In this document: one piece after another, positions 35,101 through 49,800 of the stretch
Position numbering within the stretch: position 1 is the first letter of the stretch
How the letters are laid out: every line of letters starts with the position of its first letter
Origin: Breviolum minutum Mf 1.05b.01
Taxonomy: Eukaryota; Sar; Dinophyceae; Suessiales; Symbiodiniaceae
Assembly: GCA_000507305.1 (NCBI GenBank)
Contig: DF240223.1
Coordinates: 6,358-70,357 of the forward strand
Direction of reading: 5' to 3'
Length of the DNA: 64,000 nucleotides
Translations under genes and position numbers: made by a program
Notes under the pieces: model-generated
What the model saw: only the letters and a program-made list of their open reading frames with translations
Told to the model about the DNA's origin: nothing
Database searches by the model: none

Positions 35101-38100
35101 CTTCTCTCCTCCTTCCACATCTCGTTCTGATTCCAGATCCATCTACAATCTTTTTGTCTCACTGTGTGACGGCTCTAAGACCAAGACCGTCGAGACCAAG
35201 CCATCATCGCTTCTACTCCAAGCTGAGCTCGTTTCATGTCTGCATCCCGCTGCGCCTGCACTGCATGCTGAGCATACATGAACATACTGCAGGACTGCAT
35301 CAAAAATCTCAACCAACGTGGCATTGAATGGCATCTGAACTCCACATCCATACCATATCGTCCATACCCTATCGCCCTATCCGCTGTCGTGGCATGAAGT
35401 ATTGATACCTTTTGATGACTTTCATTTCCGACTCCTGTAACATGTTGAGCAGTGCTTCGACGTCGCCCACAACGTCCTGTCATCACAGTCCAAGGTGTTC
35501 AAGGAAAACTGAATGCCAACCATAACTCAAATCATAGGTTGGAAAAAGGAAACGGAAACGACTTGCTGTGACAATGAGAAAAAGATAGACAAAAAGGAAA
35601 CGGGACTGAAAATAACTGAAACGCAGGAACTTTACGAGAAAGGAGAGAAACAGGATGCTTTTTGACTTCGTCACATGTCTCGCGATGTCTCATGTCGTGA
35701 TGCGCTGTGTGCATCCTTCAAGAGCGATGCTTGGCATTCACGTCCACAAAGTCCAGTCAGTCCACCATGAGAAGTCTTGAACTGAAGTGTTGGCTTCTCC
35801 TGTGCTTTGGGCAGCTTGTCAATCTTCTCATACTCGTAGGTATTCTTGTATTCACGTGTATTTTCATGTCATTCATATGATTCAAACATTTTTTCTGAAT
35901 ATTTTAAATCATTTTATGTTTCAAATGTTTCAGATGTTTCGACGATTTGGAGAACTTGTCACTCCTCCTGTCGACTTTGGGCTTCGAAGGCAGCGGCTGA
36001 AGCTTTCCATCGCTCCACAGTCTCCACATTCACACCGCACCGAGAACTTTTTGAAGTTTTCACACTCAACCTGGGACAAGTGGGACAAGGACATGACATC
36101 CTGTGGGTGAACAAGAACAATGGGAACAAATCAAAGTCGACTTACATCGACTTCGAAGATGTGAATTCTCACAAGGATCCAACCGATGCAAACCATTCCA
36201 CAAAGGCCCCAAATGTCGCCATGAAGGAGGGTCAAGCACTTCTTTCACAAGCCTGCGCAAATGAAGCAGTGAAACACACAAAAAACAAAAACAGTCTGAA
36301 AACATTCATGTTAAAACCTAAAGCAACACATTAATTTCGAATGAACATGTTGACTTTTGAAGATCTCTCACTGATTTCTCTGTCCATTTGAACGCTTAGT
36401 CAATGACTTGGCTTGACGTGCACTGCGTGCAACCAGGCCACAGCTCTTGTAATTGTGGGCATCCAGCGACCAATGCTGGCTGATGCGCTTGCAGTCTGTC
36501 GGAAAGTTGGACATGGACGTGTCTTTGAACAGTTTGATAGCGTTTGTTCAGGTTCAACTAATTGGGCCAACTGCCAATTGAGAGTCCATTTTTACAGTCT
36601 TAGCAAGTCACTGGTTGCAATTTCCAAAAGCACATCTTCATTCGGGGCACGCAGTGATCTCGCTATGGGAGAGCACAGGCCAAGCAGTATTGACTGGAGA
36701 CTCATTGCCCAAGATGCGACAATGGCAACCAAAGTCCTCTCAGGAGGCAGGGCGGATAGAATTGGATTGAGGTAGATTATCAAAGGAAGTTTAGCTCAGA
36801 AACTTCCGATATATGAGCAACATCTCAGTAACGTTAAGGTCAAGTGGAGTAGAGCCCAGAAGAGTTCAGCAGAGTAGAGAAGAGTCCAGTAGAGCCCAGC
36901 AGAGTTTTACAGTTTAAAGTCAAATGGAGTCCAGTAGAGTTAAAGTGAAGTGGAGTAGAGTCCAGTAGAATTAAAGTCAAGTGGAGTAGAGTTCAGAAGA
37001 GTTCAGTGCAGTAGAGTAGTGTCCAGTAGAGTTAAAGTTAAGTAAGGTAGAGTCCAGTAGAGTCCAGTAGAGTTAAGGTCAAGTGGAGTAGAATCCAGTA
37101 GAATAGAGTAGAGTAGAACGGAGTCTAGTAGAGTTAAAGTGAAGTGGAGAAGAGTTGGAATAGAGTCCAGTAGAGTAGAGTAGAGTCCAGTAGAGTCCAA
37201 AACAGTTAAAGTCAAGTGGAGTAGAGGCCAGTAAAGTAGAGTAGAGTCCAGTAGAGTTAAAGTGAAGCGGAGTACAGTGCAGCAGAGTCGTAGAGCCCAG
37301 TAGAGTAGAGTGGAGTAGAGTCCAGTAGAGTTAAAGTGAAGTGGAGCAGAGTGCAGTAGAGTCCAGTAGAGTCCAGTAGGCTAGAGCGGAGTAGAGTCCA
37401 GTAGAGCTAAAGTGAAGTGGAGTAGATTCCAGTAGAGCAGAGTTCAGTAGAGTCTGAGAGTCCAGTAGAGTCCAGTAGAGTAGAGTCCGAGTACAGTAGA
37501 GCCCAGTAGAGTAGAGTAGCGTCCAGTAGAGTAAAGTCCCGTATAGAGTAGGTTCAAGTGTCATTTTTCGGACAAAAAAATTCAGTAGAGTCCAGTAAAA
37601 TAGAATCAGAGTCCAGTGGAGTCCAGTAGAGTGGAGTCCGAGTATAGTAGAGTCCGGTAGAGTAGGTAGAGTCCAGTAGAATAGAGTCGAGTAGACTAGA
37701 GTTCAGTAGACTAGAGTCCGGTCGAGAAGGTTCAAATGTCAGTTTTCGTGACGGGCGCAGCATTTGGTGAAGTTCAAGTGTCACTTTTCGTGGCAGGCGC
37801 AGTACTTGGTGAAGCTCAAGTGTCACTTTTCATGGCAGGCGCAGCACTCGGCGAAGTCCAAGCGTCACTCTTCGTGGCAGGCGCAGTGAAGTTCAAGTAT
37901 CACTTTTTGCGCCAGGTGCAGCACTTGGTGAAGTTCAAGTGTCACTTTTCGTGGGGCGCGCAATACTTGGTGAAGTTCAAGTGTTACTTTTTGTGGCAGG
38001 TGCAGCGCTTGGCTTCAGCAAGTACTGCGCCTGCCACGAAAAGTGAGACTTGACCTGCACCAAGTACCGCGCCTGCCAGGAAAAGTGACACTTGAACTTC

Positions 38101-40801
38101 ACGAAGTGCGGCACCTGGCCACAAAAAGTGACACTTGACCTGCACCAAGTACTGCGCCTGCCAGGAAAAGTGACACTTGAACTTCACCAAGTACTGCGCC
38201 TGCCACAAAAAGTGACATTTGAACTTCACCAAGTACTGCGCCTGCCACGAAAAGTGACACTTGAACTTCACCAAATGCGGCGCCTGTCACGCAAGACTCA
38301 CATGCCTAATCCTCATCACATATGAAACCTTATTTACAATGCGCGGAGCAACGGCTGTCCCCTTCCAACCTCACCAAATACTGCGCCTGCCACGAAAAAT
38401 TACACGGCAAAATTTCAAAGCAAATGTCCGAAAACTGGTGAAACGTCATTTCCAACGCCGAGCATGACCCGAGCATGATCCAAGAATGGAACCGTCAGTC
38501 CGCAACCCGCCTCGCAACCGAGGTTACTTTTCGAGCTCACCACAAGCATTTTCTATTGAAAAATACGACATTTCGCGCCCAATCTTACATTCAAACATTC
38601 ACCAAGTGCTGCACCTGCCATGAAAAGTGAGACTTCAAGTGTCACTTTTCGTGGGAGGCGCAGTACTTGGTGAAGTTCAAGTGTCACTTTTCGTGGCAGG
38701 CGCAACACTTGGTGAAGTTCAAGTGTTACTTTTTGTGGCAGGTGCAGCACTTGGTGACGTTCAAGCGTCACTTTGCGTGGCAGGCGCAGCACTTGGTAAA
38801 TGTTTGAATGTAAGATTGGGCGCGAAACATTGCATTTTTCAATAGAAAATGCTCGTGGTGAGCTCGAAACGTAACTTGGTTGCGAGGTGGGTTGCGGACT
38901 GACGGTTTCATGCTCGGATCATTCTTGGATCATGGTCGGATTGTCCCCGCATTGTAAATGACGTTTCACCTGTTTTCAAAGATTTTCTCTGAAACTTTGG
39001 AGTGTCGTTTTTTGTGGCAGGCGCAGTATTTGGTGAGGTTCGATCGTGACCACATATGTGATGAGGATTCAGCATGCGGGTCTTTCTGCCTGGCAGGCGC
39101 AGTATTTGGTGATGCTCCGTGCATTGTAAATGTCGTTTCATGTGTGACGCGGATAAAGCAGGCGAATCATTTTGCGTGGCAGGCGATGTGTTTGGTGAGG
39201 TTGGAGGGGGACACCTGTTGCTCCGCGCACCGTAAAGGACGTCTCATACGCGATGAGGATTCAGCATGCGGGTCTTTCTGCGTGAGAGGCGCAGTATTTG
39301 GTGAGGATGGATCGTGACACCTGTTGGTCCGCGCATTGTAAATGACGTTTCACATGTCACGAGGATGAAACATGCGAGTCGCCTTCCATGTCAGGCGCAG
39401 TATTTGGTGAGGTTGGATCGTGACACCTGTTGCTCCGCGCATTGTAAATGACGTTTCACATGTCACGAGGATGAAACATGCGAGTCGCTTTCCATGTCAG
39501 GCGCAGTATTTGGTGAGGTTGGAGGGTGACACCTGTTGCTTCCCGCATTGTAAATGAAGTTTCATATGTGACGAGGATCAATCGCGCGTGTCGCTTTGTG
39601 GTAAAGAGCAGTTAGTACTGGAGTAGTACTTTGTAGTACGGAGTAGTACTGGAGTATACTTTGTAGTACTTGTAGTACAGAGTAGTACTGGAGTAGTACT
39701 TTGTAGTACTGGGGTAGTACTTTTGTAGTACCGAGTAGTACTGGAGTAGTACTTTGCAGTACGGAGTAGTACTGGAGTCGTACTTAGTAGTACAGAGCAG
39801 TACTGGAGTAGTACTTTGTAGTACAGACAGTACTGGAGTAGCACTTTTCAGTACTTTGTAGTACGGAGTAGTACTGTGTCCTGTTTGGTCCGTAGAAAGA
39901 GTCGCATGTCGTTGCGGACTGATCTGCGATAGTTAGGTATAGAGACTTTAGCATCATCTAGAACTGGCTGCCACATGGAGTTGCCCGCTGCAACAAAGCC
40001 AACAGATGCATGAATCAAGGTTGTCACAAACGATTCTATGAGCACATGTTCTTCTGAAGTATAAATATTTTACCTTTTGAAACTTCCGCCACCGCCTCGT
40101 GCCGCTCTACTGGTATATTGAAGTCTAGCCGTCTATTTTTTGCTTTGCAATAATATTGAACCGTATGCATGTGCCTCATTGACCTTGTCGGAAATCTGCT
40201 CAAAACTTTCTATGATTCTGCTTGCATCTTCTTACAAAGTATCAACCATCCTTCAACTTGACAGATTGCAAGTGATCTTTTCCCCTGTATATTTCGCACT
40301 GGCCTCTGTTTTGAACGAACTTCCATGGAACCGATCTTCGAAACCCCGGCAAAAGCGACAAAAACGCGGAGCGCTCCGTGGCACTTCGAGGCACCGCCAA
40401 GGGCAGCGCCTCTGCGAGTCGAACCTCCGAATTTCCTGATGTCAAACGATACAGGTGAGTCTGTCAGCTTCAAACTTGTCTAAATAAAACACTAGACCAC
40501 ACTCTGCAATGCCTAATAGATATGCATCTCACATGTGAAGGTGTTCTTTTGAAGTCTGTGTGCGATTAATGTTACTAAACCAAGATAGCATCGTCCATCG
40601 TACTAGTACTCCTAAAACATTACTACTACTACTACTACTACTACTACTAGTACTAATGCTAATACTAATGCTAGTACTAATGCTACTACTACTGCTACTA
40701 CTAATATTAGTACCGCTACTACTAAAACTAGTAAGAAGTACCGCTAAATAATACTACTACTACTACTCCTACTACTCCTACTACTACTACTACTACTCCT
40801 T

Positions 40802-40841
<40 letters not shown>

Positions 40842-43800
40842 NACTACTACTACCTACTACTACTACCTACTACTACTACCTACTACTACTACCTACTACT
40901 ACTACCTACTACTACTACCTACTACTACTACCTACTACTACTACCTACTACTACTACCTACTACTACTACCTACTACTACTACCTACTACTACCTACTAC
41001 TACTGCTACTACTACTGCTACTACTACTGCTACTGCTACTGCTACTGCTACTGCTACTGCTACTACTACTACTACTGCTGCTACTACTACTGCTACTGCA
41101 ACTGCTACTGCTACTGCTACTACTGCTACGGCTACTACTGCTACGGCTGCTACTGCTGCTACTGGTACTACTGCTACTAACTACTGCTACTACTGCTACT
41201 ACTGCTACTGCTACTACTGCTACTACTACTACTACTACTACTCCAACTACCACTGCTGTTAGTGCGGGAGCTGGCTCTCGGATTCTGACATACCCCACCC
41301 AACTTCTCCCAAACAAAGCGCCCGAACAAAGCACCAGGCAATGGCACCCTGACATGATGAAATTACGCCAGCGTAGACCCTAGATGGCCCCAGATACTGT
41401 GAAGGATTTTGCTTTTCAAAACTAGAACCAAACACCCGACTTAGCATCCAACAATGTCACCTCAATATCATACTGTGAATGCCTCCAAACACGCAGCTGA
41501 GACATCGCATCCAGCCATTCCAGCTAGACATGCATCAGGCTTGAAACACCCACCCAGTCAAGGAGCCTCATCATGGCATCCGCAGCCATAGCCCCCACCA
41601 AGCAATTTTATAGCACCCATGGCACCCACCCAGCAATGGCACCCAGTGCCGGCACTGAGCAATACATGGCATCTAGAAATAGCACCCAGCAATACGCACC
41701 ACACTGCCACCCCTATAGCTACCGCTATCGGAACGAAAATCTGCCCCTTGGGACTTTGGGACATTGAGTTGAGATCAAGGCATATGCGGCATATGGCATA
41801 CACGGTCCACAGATTCACAGATACGTCTCTAACTTTCCTCTCATGATTTCATTTGGGCTCGAATGAGCCAATGTCCAATAGGCCCAATGGATACCACTTT
41901 TGTTTTATTGGTAGAGCAGAATGCTGGACCAACAATGTTCCAACACAGCTCTCAAAAACAGTTGCAAGCAGGAATCATAAAGACGACAACCACAAAATAT
42001 GAAGAACAAAAAGAAACATGTAGGAAGCAATCCAGAATTTTGGTCAGTACACTTGCAAGATAGTTGACCAAACACTCGGTGCCGCCAGCCTTCCAGTGGA
42101 GCAAAGTGTGGGACATCAGGACGTGCAAGAGCTTGATCTTTGGGAAGGCGATCCTTTCCCCAATCAAACCTCGCCATTGAAATCCTATGGTGCCATGGTG
42201 AATTCTGGTGCGCGTGTTGTGGTGAATTCTGGAAACACTGCGACGTCATGATGCAAACTTGCATGGCTAACAGCACTGTCTGCAGAACTTGACCAAGTGG
42301 CAATTGGTCCACCCAAGCCCTTCGTTCTTTGCCTTGACAAAATTCACGTTTCACACTTTTCATATGTTTTACTTATCAACTCGAGCGAATGAGAAAAGTG
42401 CGGCTGACCTTGCTTTTTTGAATCAGGCACATTTCGACAACCGGCCATTTGGGCATTGCATCCGAGGTGCTTTGTCCCGGCACGAACTTGGCGAGTGCAC
42501 TGAGTCGTGGTAGTTGTGGCATTTTTTCAGATGGTGTCGTGTTGTTCAAGAGATACAAAACCAAGAGAAGCCTTCGATCAAGGCTGCTACTGTCACCTGA
42601 AAAAAGTCCATGTGTTGTGTGCAATGGTATGCTGGTATGCTGGTATGCTCCTGCTCTGATCAAAGCGGTGTAAGGCAATCAAAATCAAAATCTGTCTTTC
42701 TCAGGGCCCTGCGAGCAACCGTGAAGAGCAAAATCCTGAGATACTTTCAGATACTTTGAGAGACTTTCAGCTGACAGGCTGTGCTACGTGCCTGATAGCC
42801 AACGACTGCATCTCTGGAGAACAGCCACGTTCCCACATGTCCAGCAAAGTACTGAAAACGCCTTGCATGCACATGTTGTGTTGGCAAAGCCGTCGGAGAT
42901 TTCAATTGTTGGCAAAGCTTGGCCTATTTCACCCACAGCTGTCACACTATTCTTCGCCTTCTTTCAGACTATTGTTCTGCAGGACTTCCAGCAAACTTGG
43001 CCACAAACTATAGTCACTATAGTCTTGCTTTTCAGTGAATTTCAGCAACGGCTCGTTTTTGATTCCTCAGGCTGAATGACTATGTGAATCAGAGAGATGA
43101 ACTGCACGGGACAACTTCAATACTTGAATCTAAAAAAGTGCTTTCATTAACAAAAGGACATTTATTTATATGACCCGTTCACTTATCACTCTCTCTCTCT
43201 ATCGGGCTTGGCTCGTTGCCGTCTCACAAAGACGCCCTCGTCACTTATCACTGCAAACTATTGAAGAATAGCAAAAAATAGCAAAAGGATCTTCCATCTC
43301 GACATCTTCAAGGGTCCAATGCAATCAATGTCCGAGATGGACTTTGTATTGTGGAAGGTTTCGCGTTCCTCCGGGTCAAGCACAGCCTCAATCCAAATTC
43401 CTGGATCTTTCCGTTGCCATTCTAAATCTGCCTTCTCTAATCCTTGTTTGCGTGCTGTCAACAAAGTACGCCTCCATCGAATAAGACGATTTGCAGACTC
43501 CATGTCACTTTGCATCCGCAAAAGGCTTTCCCATAGCTCCATTTCTTCATCTAAGGAAAGGCAACAACTCCTGCTAACATGTGCTAAATGGGAGATGTAA
43601 CTTGCAGCATCGGCAAATGCACTTGCTGCCAATTCCAGACTCATCCCTTCGTTTCGTAGAAGTGCATGAACAAGGCGTAAACGGACCTTGTCTCATGGAT
43701 GCTGTGATGCGTGCCAGTGAAGGATGAAACTTGTGGAACTTCAGACAGAAAACCGGAAAACGGCAAAGCGGTCTATTGAGTCTATTGTTTTTTTTTGCGT

Positions 43801-46800
43801 TGCGTTGCTGCATTGCTCCTTGAGTGTCCCTTGGTTGCATCGCTGTTGTTAACTCTGTTTGGCGTTTGAGTTCTGCGAGTTTTTGCGTTTTCCTGGCATT
43901 CAGCGTGCTTCTCCTGATTCTGTTCACAGTCTGCAATGGAATTATTTGCGCTGCATTTTGGATTGTCGGAATCATTCATTCCTCACAAATGTACTACTAC
44001 CATGCTTGCTTTTTAATGAGTGCCATTTGCATGGCTTGACATCATGAAACAAGGTTGCTGTACTGTATTATAAATTCATAGAGCAATAAGAAAAGGAAAC
44101 ATAAACAAATATAAACAAATATAAACAAATATACTGCAAAAAAAACACAAAAACATCTCTTTTTCGTTTCTTTCTTGTTTTTTCGTGGCGTTGCAAGGTG
44201 CTGCCACTGCATCAGGAGCTCGATCAGAAGTATCTGAAAGTGCCATCCGAAATGCTCGTTCTTCATCCTGCCGCAGGGCATCTGTTCCTGCTGTTCCCGC
44301 CGCCGAGGCACAAAACGGTAACAACTTGGCAGCACCTTCATAGTCACGTTGCATCAAACGACACAGAAGTAACCATAATGCACTCAACAACGATGGACAT
44401 TTCAAATCAGTTCCCGTGGATAAAGGCAAATCGTAGACAGCTGTTGGAGTCAAAAAAGCATCTTCGAAGTTCAAATAAACCTCAATATTGAATGGTTCTT
44501 GATAGCTATGCCGTCTTCTCAAGCCACCAAGAGGAGCTATCACCTCAACAGGTGCCCCCACAAAATCAGAAAACGACGTCAGTCTTTCATAGCCTTTCCA
44601 AATGCATTGAGGTGAGTGCGACATTTACAACTTTACGGTTTTTCGAAGCGTTGCGAACCTTTAGACTTAAGACCATCATGCTAAGCTGCTAAGCCTTACT
44701 TCATGTGGCCGATTTTTTTTTTACATATCTGTCTCTCCGCCTTAGCATCCCCGGCTTCAGATCGCAGCAGGAAGCAGTGCGGTGGTAGAGCATATGGGCA
44801 ATTCGGCAAAAGTCGACGGATCGGTTCAAGGCCAAACGCTTCCAAATACATTTGGCCTCGACAGACACACTTTGATCAAATAACATAGCCAAGCAACGTC
44901 TAGAGGAACGAGATGTGAAGATGTGAAGATGTGAAATGTGTCTGATTGAAAATGTTATGCCAAGAGACCACCATAAGCTTCACAATAGAGTTTCTTTTTG
45001 AAGGACAAAGTCGCTTGAGTACCAGTACCAGTTTCAAAAACTGGTCCCATGCGGAAACGAAATCGAATCTGCAAACGAGGCATTTCCAGCACTTCGACAT
45101 CGCCCCCATTGCCCCAAAATAAGACATGCGACAAGGGCTCCACGCAACTCACCAAAGCTCCGAAGCGGTACAACGACGCCGACGACGACGTGGCGTCCGT
45201 GGCGGAAATGGCGTTGGCTTCCGCAAACCGCGTCGGGTCCTGGAGCTGCAAGTCGTCGGAGGAGCGCAAAATCGACGCATGGCGGCCCTCCTCCGACAGT
45301 TCCAAGCGCAATGCGTAGCCAAACCAACGGCTCTGCCCATCGCGGGGCCTTCAAACTAAATGTACAGAAAATGTAGGGTCAAAAACATCAAATAGATTAC
45401 GGTACTGTAAATAATACATTAATAGATTATTTAGAAACTTCGAATTGAATTCACAGAAACATCACCTTTGAAGACATGACAAATCACATGGAAAAACATC
45501 AAATTGTGTGATTCAAAACAGAAGAATGCATTCATACTTGTTCAAAAAGTGTCCCGGACTTCCATCAATGAACCAAAGAATCACATGAATCACATGTATA
45601 CGCAAGTCAGCTAGTGAGCTCACATCAAGTCTCACAGTGCACAGTAAAATCCCTCCATAACTTTTGCAAACAGACTGCCTGCCGTCAATGCAAGTCTCAG
45701 AAACTTGCCAGAAATGAAATCGATTTTGCAAAAGAACTTCTGGAAGAAAACCACGCAAAAAGCGCTGTGGCAAATAAGTTCCAGCTGCACTACGCAGAAT
45801 CAAAGAACGTGGATGCGACATCAAAGGTCTCAACTGACCTGCTTGATTCATCAAAGCTTTTGGAACTTTGAAGAGTTCAGGAGTGTCGTCTGGATCGGCA
45901 GAGAACAAAGTTCGATGTCTGCATGAGGTCCAGATTGCTTCCCGGAAGGCACAGCGACCGTATTCGTGGATTTGATATGCCACCAAATAGTCAGGACATT
46001 GCGGCAGGGACTCAAATTCTAACCAAAAAGACCTTGTTGTTCTCAAGGACGTGTTCTGAACTTCGCATACAAAAACAATGTTGTCAGAAAGTATGCAAGT
46101 TGATTGTTTGCTGTACCAGCGAGCTTGTTTCCACCACTCACCAGCAAATTGCATATACCACGGCTCCGGGGCATTAAGCAATGTAGGATCTGCTGGCGGT
46201 GTGGACAGCAAAGCCCTCAACACCTCATGCCCGGCACCTGAAAGGATGTTACGGTTACGACTTGAATCTTTGGAAATTTGAAGTGCATCAGTTTTCTCCA
46301 CTTTCACAAACAACACTTTGATACATTTTGATACATCATGGTGTTCCATCTGAATACTCCGTTCTGAATATCCTTGAAAGTTGATTTGTGAAACCACGGG
46401 CCTTGATGATGCTTTTGCAAATACTCTGACAATTGGGTGACCTTCAACTCAGTCCATGTCTGTTCCCGCCAAAGGATACCGTTATCAGTGTGGGTTGGGT
46501 GAAAGACATACGGGACGGGTTCGCCCTTCGTCCCGAGCTTAATGCGATGCTTGTCATAGTCCAAGGGCAAAGTGAATTCCGGAGAAGCGGCCTCAACTCG
46601 GAATTTTTGGTTTCTGACATATTGAAAAAAAAGAAAAAACATGCAGCAACAAACACTTCAAAAGGCACTTCAAATGAGACACAAACACACACACACAAAC
46701 ACAAATGTGCAGGTCTTGCAAGGATAACAAACCCAGCAAAGCTGCGACAAATCTTGCGATTGCTACCAAAGGAACCCAAATTTCAGCAGTGTATTCCACC

Positions 46801-49800
46801 CCGTGGCATCGAAAACTCAATCGCTTAGAATACAATGAATGTGAGATTGGCAGCACATTGGGACGCTCCCCTCTTCCCAAAGCTTCTTGATAATCCTCAG
46901 TTGGCAATCTCCTTTGTACATTTGTCTCCCCTTTTTCTCCACTTCTGGTTTTGGTCAAATCATGTCAAACCTCATAGGGCTCACAACTCGTCATATGTTT
47001 CAGAGATATGCTTGCTGCATTGAGATATTACATTATCTATCTAATTACTTAGTTTTAACGTATGCATTGCATCATAAATTTCCTCAAGATCTTTCAGATC
47101 TTTTCCAAAAAAATCGGATAATCGGATTCCATGATACGAAAAACAACTGGGAATTTGATGATTTTAACCGACTACTACCGACTACCTGACTACAGGCCTT
47201 CCAACTCCAAGTGCTGTTGAAGCTTCTGGGTCGTCGAAGCACTCGGAGGGCATCGGCTGCAAGGTTTCCCGTGACTCGAATGGACAAACAAGCAATCAAA
47301 GATAATCAAAGCCATCTTTTCACAACAAAAAAGACATGACATTGTGCACATTGACATAACCTTGGCATGCTAAACTGCTCTTCCAAGTTTTGAAACTTGT
47401 TTACTTCTTCTTTTGTTCATTGCTTTTCACAATGGAAAACTGAAAAACCCTGGAAAGCCCGGAAATCCAAAAAAGCTCACGTTTCACATGGCCGACCTCG
47501 AAGCTGATGTTGGCTAAGCCCAAGTCCACTCGAGCTCCTGGAGCACTTCGTGGGGTCAGAACAAAAAACAAAAATACAAAAACAGGTCCACAAAACAATA
47601 TGTTTTTTCAACATATTTCAAGATGTTGTAACATTTAAATCATGTTTCAATATGATCAGGGTTCCGTGTCCAAAGTGTAAAGACCAATCCATGTTAGTTT
47701 ATCAAATGATCACTAGTAACAAGAATACTCACAATCATACTTATAGAAATAATGTCGCTATACTAGTATTAAAACATTTAATCAGAATATCCGATAGTAA
47801 CACAATGCTACAATAAATGATAAAGGAAATAACTCAAATCACTGTATGATTCAAGACATTTCGGCGTCGCCACAAATCTCCTGTGAGCCATGTGTCCTGA
47901 ACTTCCTCAGCCTGAGCCGCGTAGAAACAGCCACCACTTCTGAGGCCCAATTTTTGTTTTCTCGCCTGGCAAAGTGAACTAAGTTGGCAAAACATCTTCA
48001 AAGTTGTATCAAATTGTAAATTTGACATGTCAAACTTTGAAACAATTTCTTTTCATGGCTTTCCAATGTCTCCATCTATTTTTTCTCATGGAAACTGCTG
48101 CGGGGCGCCTCGCTGAGACTTTCTAGCTCTTCCCATTTGTGTCGCACCTCACGGTACTTCTGAATCGCCTCTTTCACATCACCGCCCACCTCTCACGTCC
48201 AAAAAACTAAAAACGCTTGACAAATATCAGATATTAAAAAATCACAAAACAAATATAGAAAGCAAAACATGTGAAAGGTTCATTGGAAAAAACAAGACTG
48301 GAAACTTTAAGCACAAGCAAATGAAAACATTGACGTGATGGGAACTTTTCGTTTAGGGAAAGTTAGGGAACTTTGCTGGAGGGTGGGCAGTATGGATTTT
48401 GCCTGTCTCTTATAGCTTTAGCTATTGGGGCTCTTACTTCCAGTATAGGGGTGAGCGTTTGCATTTTTTTTGATTCGTTGTGGGGGGGCTGTATGTCGGG
48501 CAGGGTTTCGTCCAAGGTATCGTCCGATGTTGAATTGGTGGCATGTATGGGCGGGTGTAAGCAGTTTTTTTGGATTGGTTTTGCGGGGGCTGTCGTTTGC
48601 AGGGAACCGTTTGAGGACAGATTTTTTGGATTCGTCTTGGGTCCGCAACACGTTTCTTCAATGTAATGATGCAAAACAAATATTTCGTGTTTGCTGCTGC
48701 TTTGTCTCATAAAACAGAGATGTTATCGATGCAAAAAGTGAAATTAAGGATGTAAAAAAGGATTCCTTATTCTATTTCCATCCAGCACCTAGATTCGTAA
48801 AGGGGTGTTGAACCAACACATTGGCACACAAACCATAGTGTATCTTTCTCTCTCTCTCATGATCCTGTCAAGTTCATATTTATTTGTATATAGTAGACGT
48901 GTATTTTTGTTTAGTTATATCATATTTGTTTCTTGTCCAGAAATATCTTTGTAAGAATGTGCAAATATTGAATTGGTTTGAAGCAAATTGTGGAAAATCG
49001 ATGATACCTTTCCATGCTATTTGGGGTCTATGCTGGCATGAAAAAATGGTACCCCGCCCTCGAAAGTCTACCTTTTTCATGAACAAAGGGGGTACCATAT
49101 ATATATATATATATATGTATGTAAATATAAATATACACATATATATATATACATGTAAATATACATATGTAAATATATATTTATTTACTATATATATATA
49201 TATACGTGAAAAATATACATATATAAATAAAAATATATGAAATATATGTATATAAATGTAGATATATATTTCTATAGATATGTAAGACACATGAATTCAT
49301 ATAGTCAGTCATGAAAAAAACTGAAGAAAACAATATTACAGAAGTCTTGCAAAACCAAAAATCTACAAATCAAAAGAACTTTGAGAAAACCAGTCTGGAA
49401 CATTTTTGGGAATTTTCTCGAATTTTTTGCTTTTTGCATTTTTGACTTCCAAGATGTTTTTTGGTTTCTCAATGCTTTTTGATTTTTTGTGTTATTTTCC
49501 CCCTTGACAGCCATATCATGAATGGCACCATATCTGGTGTTTTGAAGACGCTCTTACTTGAGACACTGCAAAAAACAAACACTCAGGCTTTTGTTTTTTC
49601 TTTACCATCGAGTCTTTACCAAAGTCTTGATTCAAAAAGTAACAACCCTTTCAAACAGGGAAGAGTAATATCAGATAAGAGTTCGATCAGAAAGGGGCGG
49701 GCTGTATCAAGAAGACTTTGATTGACCCGGAAGAGTCCCACCAAAGGGTTCGAGAAGGAAAAATAAGAATTGAGAGTTGTGAGAGCTGTTTTTAAACAGG

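Noticed and set aside
36146..36252. Kinase-like stretch GDIWGLCGMV in one frame
   Set aside because: It resembles a protein-kinase DIWSLG segment, but with the visible acceptor only another frame is open across the exon (LVKEVLDPPSWRH), and no other kinase motif is nearby.
40990..41355. Poly-Ser protein on the minus strand
   Set aside because: Translation of the CTA/CTG repeat array; no independent coding evidence.
48880..49290. Tyr/Ile-rich frames on both strands
   Set aside because: Generated by TA microsatellites.
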